Translations under genes and position numbers: made by a program | Assembly: GCA_938010045.1 (NCBI GenBank) | Contig: CALLFZ010000018.1 | Coordinates: 27,785 to 91,784, forward strand | Origin: an uncultured bacterium | GTDB lineage: Bacteria; Verrucomicrobiota; Kiritimatiellia; PWTM01 | DNA: 64,000 nucleotides | Direction of reading: 5' to 3' | Shown here: positions 59,498-64,000 of the stretch, one piece after another | How the letters are laid out: each line of letters starts with the position of its first letter | Position numbering within the stretch: the stretch's first letter is position 1 | The notes under the pieces: model-generated | Told to the model about the DNA's origin: nothing | What the model saw: the letters and a program-made list of their open reading frames with translations, nothing else | Databases searched by the model: none

Positions 59498-61275
59498 TGA
59501 ACGCGATGCTGAAGGCTGTCGCCGGAGTGCTCCTTCTGGTGGCCGTCGCTTACGGCGCGTATCTTTGGTTCTTCTGTCGGTTTTACGTCGGACCCGACGA
59601 AATGGCCGTGATCACCGCCAAAACCGGCGCGCCGCTGCCGCCCGGGCAGATTCTCGCGAAGAAGGGTCAACGCGGCATTCTCGAAGATGTGCTCGGGGAG
59701 GGACGGTACTTCTACGACCCGATCCTCTACGATCGCAAGATCATGCCCGCGCTCTTCATTCCGCCCGGCAAGGTGGGGATCGTTACCGCGAAAGTCGGCG
59801 AGAATTTGCCGCAGGGCGAATTCCTCGCTGATCCGGGCCAAAAAGGCGTTTGGCGCCGCGTGTTGGGGCCAGGCAAGTACCGGCTCAACCCCTACGGCTA
59901 CACGGTGGAAGTCGTGGATGCCGTGAGCATCCCGATCGGCTATGTCGGCGTGATCACGTCGCTCTCCGGCACACCGGCGTTGCCAGGCGAGTTCGCCGGC
60001 CCCGGCCAAAAGGGCGTCCGACGCGAGGTCCTGCAGCCGGGCCTCTACTACGTCAACCCGAAGCAGTACAAAGTGGATGTGCTCGAGGTGGGGGTGAACC
60101 AGGTCTCGCTGCTCGGGCGCCAGGGTGGCGAAGTGCTCACCAAGCGCTTCAATGTAGATGAAAAGCAGGCTGCGGCGGCGGACCAACTTGCGCAAAACCT
60201 CCTCGCGGAGCAGCAGGAAAAGCGGCGCGGCTATCTGGCCGAATCGTCATTGCTCGGGCTGCGGTCACGCCCTGCGTCCGCGGCTGACCGCCGGGCTGCC
60301 GGTCCCGCCGCGGCCGGGCGGACGCCGCCGGTGGCTCAGGCTGAAGAGGCGGTGTTCGTGCTCAACCAGTTTGTAAGCTTCCCCTCGCGCGATGGCTTTG
60401 AGGTGAGCCTCGATATGACTGTGGAGTTTGAGCTGCCGCCGGACAGGGTCGCGGGTATCTTCCGCACCTACGGAGATCTGCCGGCCGTGGTCGAGAAAGC
60501 GATCATGCCGCAGATCCTCTCTGTTTCGCGGCTTAAAGGCTCGGCCTATAAGGTCACCGACTTCATCGCGGGCGACGGCCGCGAGAAGTTCCAGCTGGAC
60601 CTGACGGAGGCGCTGTCGAAGGTGCTCGGCGAGCGCGAGATCATTGTCCACAATGCGCTGATCCGTCACGTGAACGTGCCCGAAAACATTCTGAAGCCGA
60701 TCCGCGAGGCGAGCATCGCAAAGGAACAGGACGAGACAAACAAGGAGAAACAGAACACGGCGCGGAAACAGGCGGAATTGAACACTGAGACAGCGCTCAT
60801 CGCCCAAAAGGGAGAGCAGGTACGCCAGGAAACGCAAAAACTGGTCGCGGAGATCCGCGCCGCGCAGGAGCTCGAGGTCGGCCGTATCGCGGCGGACACG
60901 CAGCGGGCCGTCGCGGAAATCGAAAGCCGGACTGCCGACTTGAAGGCGAAGCAAGCGATCGTGGTCGGTGAAGCGCAGGCCGAGGCCGTACGGCGGGTCG
61001 AGGGCGAGCAGGCGCGGGGATACCAGCTTCGCGTCGCGGCGTTCGGCGATCCACAAGCGTTCTCGCTGTGGACCTTTGCGACGCAGCTTTCGTCCAACCT
61101 GCGGCTCCATGTGATCCACGCGGGCGAAGGGACGCTCTGGACCGATCTGCGCGGCGCGACGCTCGGCGACCTCGGCGGAGCCCGGTGGCTGGCCACCCCG
61201 CCGCCCGCCTCCACTCGCGCGCCGAGCCCTGAGTCCACGGCTCCGGCAGCGAAGGCGCCAGTGGGTTCGCCGTAG
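59497..61275 (+). CDS. Second SPFH/Band 7 protein with three N-terminal repeats
   Basis: 592 residues. One helix at 6-27, then three repeats at 32-90, 91-147 and 148-205 homologous to those of the upstream gene (for example KGVWRRVLGPGKYRLNPYGY and KGVRREVLQPGLYYVNPKQY). A Gln/Glu/Ala-rich linker is followed by the SPFH domain (SFPSRDGFEVSLDMTVEFEL, LSVSRLKGSAYKVTDFIAG) and a long coiled coil at about 400-500. The start ATG shares one base with the preceding TGA. The two probably form hetero-oligomers. No protease such as NfeD or FtsH is encoded next to them. Function beyond membrane organisation is unknown. Confidence 0.78.
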   Translation: MNAMLKAVAGVLLLVAVAYGAYLWFFCRFYVGPDEMAVITAKTGAPLPPGQILAKKGQRGILEDVLGEGRYFYDPILYDRKIMPALFIPPGKVGIVTAKVGENLPQGEFLADPGQKGVWRRVLGPGKYRLNPYGYTVEVVDAVSIPIGYVGVITSLSGTPALPGEFAGPGQKGVRREVLQPGLYYVNPKQYKVDVLEVGVNQVSLLGRQGGEVLTKRFNVDEKQAAAADQLAQNLLAEQQEKRRGYLAESSLLGLRSRPASAADRRAAGPAAAGRTPPVAQAEEAVFVLNQFVSFPSRDGFEVSLDMTVEFELPPDRVAGIFRTYGDLPAVVEKAIMPQILSVSRLKGSAYKVTDFIAGDGREKFQLDLTEALSKVLGEREIIVHNALIRHVNVPENILKPIREASIAKEQDETNKEKQNTARKQAELNTETALIAQKGEQVRQETQKLVAEIRAAQELEVGRIAADTQRAVAEIESRTADLKAKQAIVVGEAQAEAVRRVEGEQARGYQLRVAAFGDPQAFSLWTFATQLSSNLRLHVIHAGEGTLWTDLRGATLGDLGGARWLATPPPASTRAPSPESTAPAAKAPVGSP

Positions 61276-61969
61276 TTCGGCCGAAGGGCATGAAGGGGCG
61301 CTGGCGCCAGCGCGATCGCTTCAACGGGCCATCTGTCGCGAGGGAACGGGGGCCGTTGGGGACAGGCACCTCTCAGGGCGCGGTGGGTACAGGGAACTGT
61401 GGGCGAATGTTCCTCCTCGGGCACATGCCCCAGCACCCATAAACTTCGCCACCACCGCGCACGCCCCACCCCACGCCGTCAGTTGCTTGTGCGAGAAGGT
61501 GATCTGCACATGTCCCACCTGATCCGCTCGCGTATCCTCCTGAGAGCTCGCGCGACCTGCGAGCGTCAAGCCGCCGGAACGCTGTAGTTCCGCCGGTCCC
61601 CCGGCGGAAGATTTGGGGCGGGAAGGGCGGGAAGGCTCCGGCGGCAGAGCGCCGGAGCTACAGCACAGCGCCGCGCCAGCTGCAACGCGGTTGGACTGAT
61701 GGGGACAGGCACCTCTCAGGGCGCGGTGGGCATAGGGAACTGGAGGGGGTTGCCAAGGGTTGCCAGCTGCCTATCCCCAGCTGCCTGTCCCCATTTGGAC
61801 CCGCGGGGGCGGATTTCGCAGCGTACAGTGGCCGGAGGGTGATCTCGGTTCCCTGCGAATGACATCGCGCACCCGGTCCGCAGGGACCAAGGGCGGGATT
61901 GGCTCGAGCAGCCAACCGGAGTATGGTTTGCGCAGGGGCAAGCAGCGGGGCCGCCCAAGGAGACATCGA
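61276..61969. other. Intergenic repeat region, 0.7 kb
   Basis: Contains no gene. It carries copy B of the cloverleaf repeat (61511-61710) and two copies of a stretch starting GGGGACAGGCACCTCTCAGG (from about 61357 and from 61701), the second continuing past copy B. The final 100 bases lead to the AAGGAG of the next gene. Confidence 0.7.
61511..61710 (+). repeat. Cloverleaf repeat, copy B
   Basis: The core 61581-61664 is closed by GCTGTAG (61581-61587) pairing with CTACAGC (61658-61664). Inside are hairpin 1 (61588-61596 with 61601-61609) and hairpin 2 (61635-61642 with 61651-61658), giving a three-way or cloverleaf fold. This copy has a duplicated GGGCGGGAA between the hairpins, so it is nine bases longer than A and C. 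The left flank TGTCCCACCTGATCCGCTCG is shared with copy D. Confidence 0.85.
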
Positions 61970-63205
61970 ATGAGCAAGGTTCATAAGCATGTCGAGAATT
62001 CGACCCACCATATTGCCCGGCGTTCGTTCCTAGCGGGTCTCGGAGTTACGGCAGCGGCTCAGGCACTGGCGCAGAATACCCCGCCTCCGGCCGATGCGCC
62101 GAAGATCAAGCTGGCGTTGTTCGGTTGCGGCAACCGCGGTGTGTGGATCGCCAAGCTCTTTCTCGAAAACGGCGGATACGAGATCGTTAGTGTCGCTGAC
62201 TACTTTGAGGACCCCGCGCGCGAGGCAGGCTCGCAGCTCGGCGTCCCATCCGAGCGCTGTTACACTGGACTCAAGGGGTATTTGCGCGCGCTGGAGCTCA
62301 AGCCCGACGCGGTCGCGATCGAGTCGCCTGCGTATTTCCATCCGGAACAGACGCGCGCCGCGATCGAGGCGGGCGTCCACGTGTTTCTTGCGAAGCCCGT
62401 CGCCGTGGACGTGCCCGGTTGTTATCACATTGCCGAGTCTGGGCGGATGGCCCAGGAGAAGAAGCTTTGTTTCCTCGTAGATTTCCAGACGCGGGCGGAT
62501 CCGTTCTACATCGAGGCGATGAAGCGGGTCCACGAGGGGGCGATCGGCCGCATCGCGTTCGCCGAAACCTACTACCACTGCGACCGGCTGAGGCTGCGCG
62601 GCCCGCCCGAGACCACTCCTGAGGGGCGGTTGCGCAACTGGCTGTTCGACATCGCCCTCTCCGGCGACATCATCACCGAGCAGAACATCCACACGCTGGA
62701 CGTGCTGAGCTGGGTCATGCGCGGCCAGCCGCCGATCCATGCGTTCGGCACGTGCGGCCGCAAGGTCCGGGTTGACGTGGGCGACACCCACGATTACTAC
62801 ACGCTGCACTTCCTCTATCCCGATCACGTCGGGGCGACGTTCAGCTCGCGCCAGTTCGAGGGACACGGCTCGAAGCCGGACGGGATCGTCGTGAGAGTAT
62901 TTGGCGATCAGGGCGTGCTCGAAACGGCCTACGGCGGTAATGTTTTGATCCGCGGCAAGAATTTCTGGCGCGGCGGCGCGTCGCCCGGCATCTACAAGGA
63001 GGGCGCAGTCGCGAACATCGCTGAATTCCGCCGGTGCATTCTCCACCGCGACACGAGCAATCCAACTGTCGAGCCGAGCGTGCACAGCAACCTGCTCACG
63101 ATTCTCGGCCGCGAGGCCGCGTGGACCGGAGAAGTGGTGACATGGGAGGCCTTGCTTAAAAACCAGCGCCGGCTCGAGTTTGACCTGCGGAGTTTGAAGG
63201 CCTGA
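61970..63205 (+). CDS. Tat-exported Gfo/Idh/MocA-family oxidoreductase
   Basis: 411 residues. A twin-arginine signal is at 17-35 (RRSFLAGLGVTAAAQALA). The Rossmann domain has KIKLALFGCGNRGVWIAKLF, and the usual EKP catalytic motif reads VFLAKPVAVD, with Ala for Glu before Lys-Pro. The C-terminal domain has DIALSGDIITEQNIHTLDVL and DTHDYYTLHFLYPDHVGATF. Secreted members of this family are abundant in PVC and Bacteroidetes genomes and work on sugar derivatives with tightly bound NAD(P). The ATG follows a CAAGGAGA site. The substrate is not known. Confidence 0.87.
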   Translation: MSKVHKHVENSTHHIARRSFLAGLGVTAAAQALAQNTPPPADAPKIKLALFGCGNRGVWIAKLFLENGGYEIVSVADYFEDPAREAGSQLGVPSERCYTGLKGYLRALELKPDAVAIESPAYFHPEQTRAAIEAGVHVFLAKPVAVDVPGCYHIAESGRMAQEKKLCFLVDFQTRADPFYIEAMKRVHEGAIGRIAFAETYYHCDRLRLRGPPETTPEGRLRNWLFDIALSGDIITEQNIHTLDVLSWVMRGQPPIHAFGTCGRKVRVDVGDTHDYYTLHFLYPDHVGATFSSRQFEGHGSKPDGIVVRVFGDQGVLETAYGGNVLIRGKNFWRGGASPGIYKEGAVANIAEFRRCILHRDTSNPTVEPSVHSNLLTILGREAAWTGEVVTWEALLKNQRRLEFDLRSLKA

Positions 63206-63712
63206 TGTTCCCCTGCGCGACCTGACGCGTTGCGAATCGCTCTGGCGCGCCGCGTCGATGTCCGCGCTGGCGCCGCCCGCGGCTGCCGTTGCGCGGGGTG
63301 CCGTGCACGTTTCGCGAGCGGAGGGGCTACGACCTTCCCCGGACCGATCCGAACGGGAGTGGGCGGACAACCCGGACGGCGCAACCATCGAGCGCGCGGT
63401 ACGGCAATGGACGGCCGTCTGCCCTTCCGTTGGGCCCGCGGTCCAGATCTGGCAGAACTACTTCAACCCACATTTTGCATTTAGGCAGATCGATGGGGGG
63501 TGCCAGCTCCCTATCCCCCGCTGCCTGTCCCCCGCCTTTGATTGGGGACAGGCAGAAGCGCCGACGACGGAACAATCAGGTATTGAATCTACTGCGACTT
63601 CGTGACGGGAGCCCCGTGGGGACGGGCACGTCGGCCCGGGAGCCGGTGGTGGGCCGGTGGGGACAGGCACGTGGGGCCGGTGGGGGCCGTTGGGGACAGG
63701 CACATACTGTCG

Positions 63713-63860
63713 CCTGAGAGCTCGCGTGACCTGCGAGCGTCGAGCCGCCGGAACGCTGTAGTTCCGCCGGTCCTCCGGCGGAAGATTTTGGGCGGGAAGG
63801 CTCCGGCGACAGAGCGCCGGAGCTACAGCAGAGCGCCGGAGACTGATGGGGACAGGCACA
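63713..63860 (+). repeat. Cloverleaf repeat, copy C
   Basis: Core 63755-63829, 75 bases like copy A, with the same closing GCTGTAG and CTACAGC. It is followed by GGAGACTGATGGGGACAGGC. Copy D starts a few bases further on, so C and D form a direct tandem. Confidence 0.85.
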
Positions 63861-63867
63861 TACTGTC

Positions 63868-64000
63868 TGTCCCACCTGATCCGCTCGCGTATCCTCCTGA
63901 GAGCTCGCGTGACCTGCGAACGTCAAGCCTCCGGAACGCTGTAGTTCCGCCGGTCCTCCGGCGGAAGATTTTGGGCGGGAAGGCTCCGGCGACAGAGCGC
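63868..64000 (+). repeat. Cloverleaf repeat, copy D (cut by window edge)
   Basis: Begins TGTCCCACCTGATCCGCTCG as copy B, then CCTGAGAGCTCGCGTGACCT, and its core starts at 63938 with GCTGTAG. Hairpin 1 is complete; hairpin 2 is interrupted by the end of the window. Confidence 0.8.

Larger units (their letters stand above)
63206..64000. other. Repeat-rich intergenic region at the right edge, 0.8 kb
   Basis: No coding region is supported. The left 280 bases show nothing identifiable. From about 63510 there are several GGGGACAGGC units in both orientations, then tandem copies C and D of the cloverleaf repeat, the last cut by the window edge. Confidence 0.7.

Noticed and set aside
63500..64000. 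Possible CRISPR array from closely spaced repeats
   Set aside because: The repeats are long, palindromic and irregularly spaced, without unique spacers of constant length and without cas genes.

Overview
The window is a high-GC, gene-dense bacterial chromosome segment with about 55 protein genes and no rRNA or tRNA gene that I can recognise. No marker gene fixes the taxon. The content fits a Gram-negative member of the PVC superphylum (Verrucomicrobiota, perhaps Kiritimatiellota-like): a complete Na+-NQR operon, a formylglycine-type sulfatase next to scattered glycoside hydrolases (GH140, GH16, GH43-like), a GldG/DUF4340 ABC cluster, a DUF3187 outer-membrane protein, split glycine decarboxylase, and a cyclophilin ending in a short C-terminal module that I associate with that group. 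This placement is inference.

Layout. 1-5924: aminotransferase (cut by the window edge) and tandem NDK-fold protein, RsmB-type rRNA methyltransferase, secreted parvulin, lipid A-type acyltransferase and GT2. 5995-10173: a minus-strand operon of esterase, PHP-type hydrolase, MscS channel and GH140. 10430-15639: GNAT, a M50 protease/rhodanese/GYF membrane operon, PrmA, GH16 and DUF3187. 15843-19988: phosphatidylserine synthesis pair (psd, pss), a glycosyltransferase and a glycerate kinase. 20119-27035: nqrABCDEF plus apbE, which supplies the covalent FMN of NqrB and NqrC. 26993-29050: pyrB-argF. 29320-33775: sulfatase, GH43-like protein and an aldo/keto-reductase fold with a dismantled active site. 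33834-39660: Gld-like ABC exporter cluster ending in an RluA pseudouridine synthase. 39786-46499: aldolase, CDF metal exporter, XerC/D recombinase, cyclophilin, rRNA methyltransferase, PAP2 phosphatase, EF-hand protein. 46616-51882: VanZ, GcvPA, MtaB and a YdjY-like secreted protein. 51965-55950: QueG, an NSS transporter with a 60-residue partner, a CsgG-like protein. 55951-64000: a decayed glycosidase gene, two coupled SPFH proteins, a Gfo/Idh/MocA oxidoreductase, and four copies of a cloverleaf repeat.

Two themes run across the window. Many co-directional genes are translationally coupled by ATGA or GTGA overlaps. Several monocistronic or first genes have a sigma70-like promoter with a 17-base spacer whose -10 box lies exactly six bases before the ATG, the geometry of leaderless mRNAs. 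The repeat elements at the right end form two inner hairpins closed by a terminal stem and carry a GGGGACAGGC tail, so they look like a mobile REP/MITE-type family.
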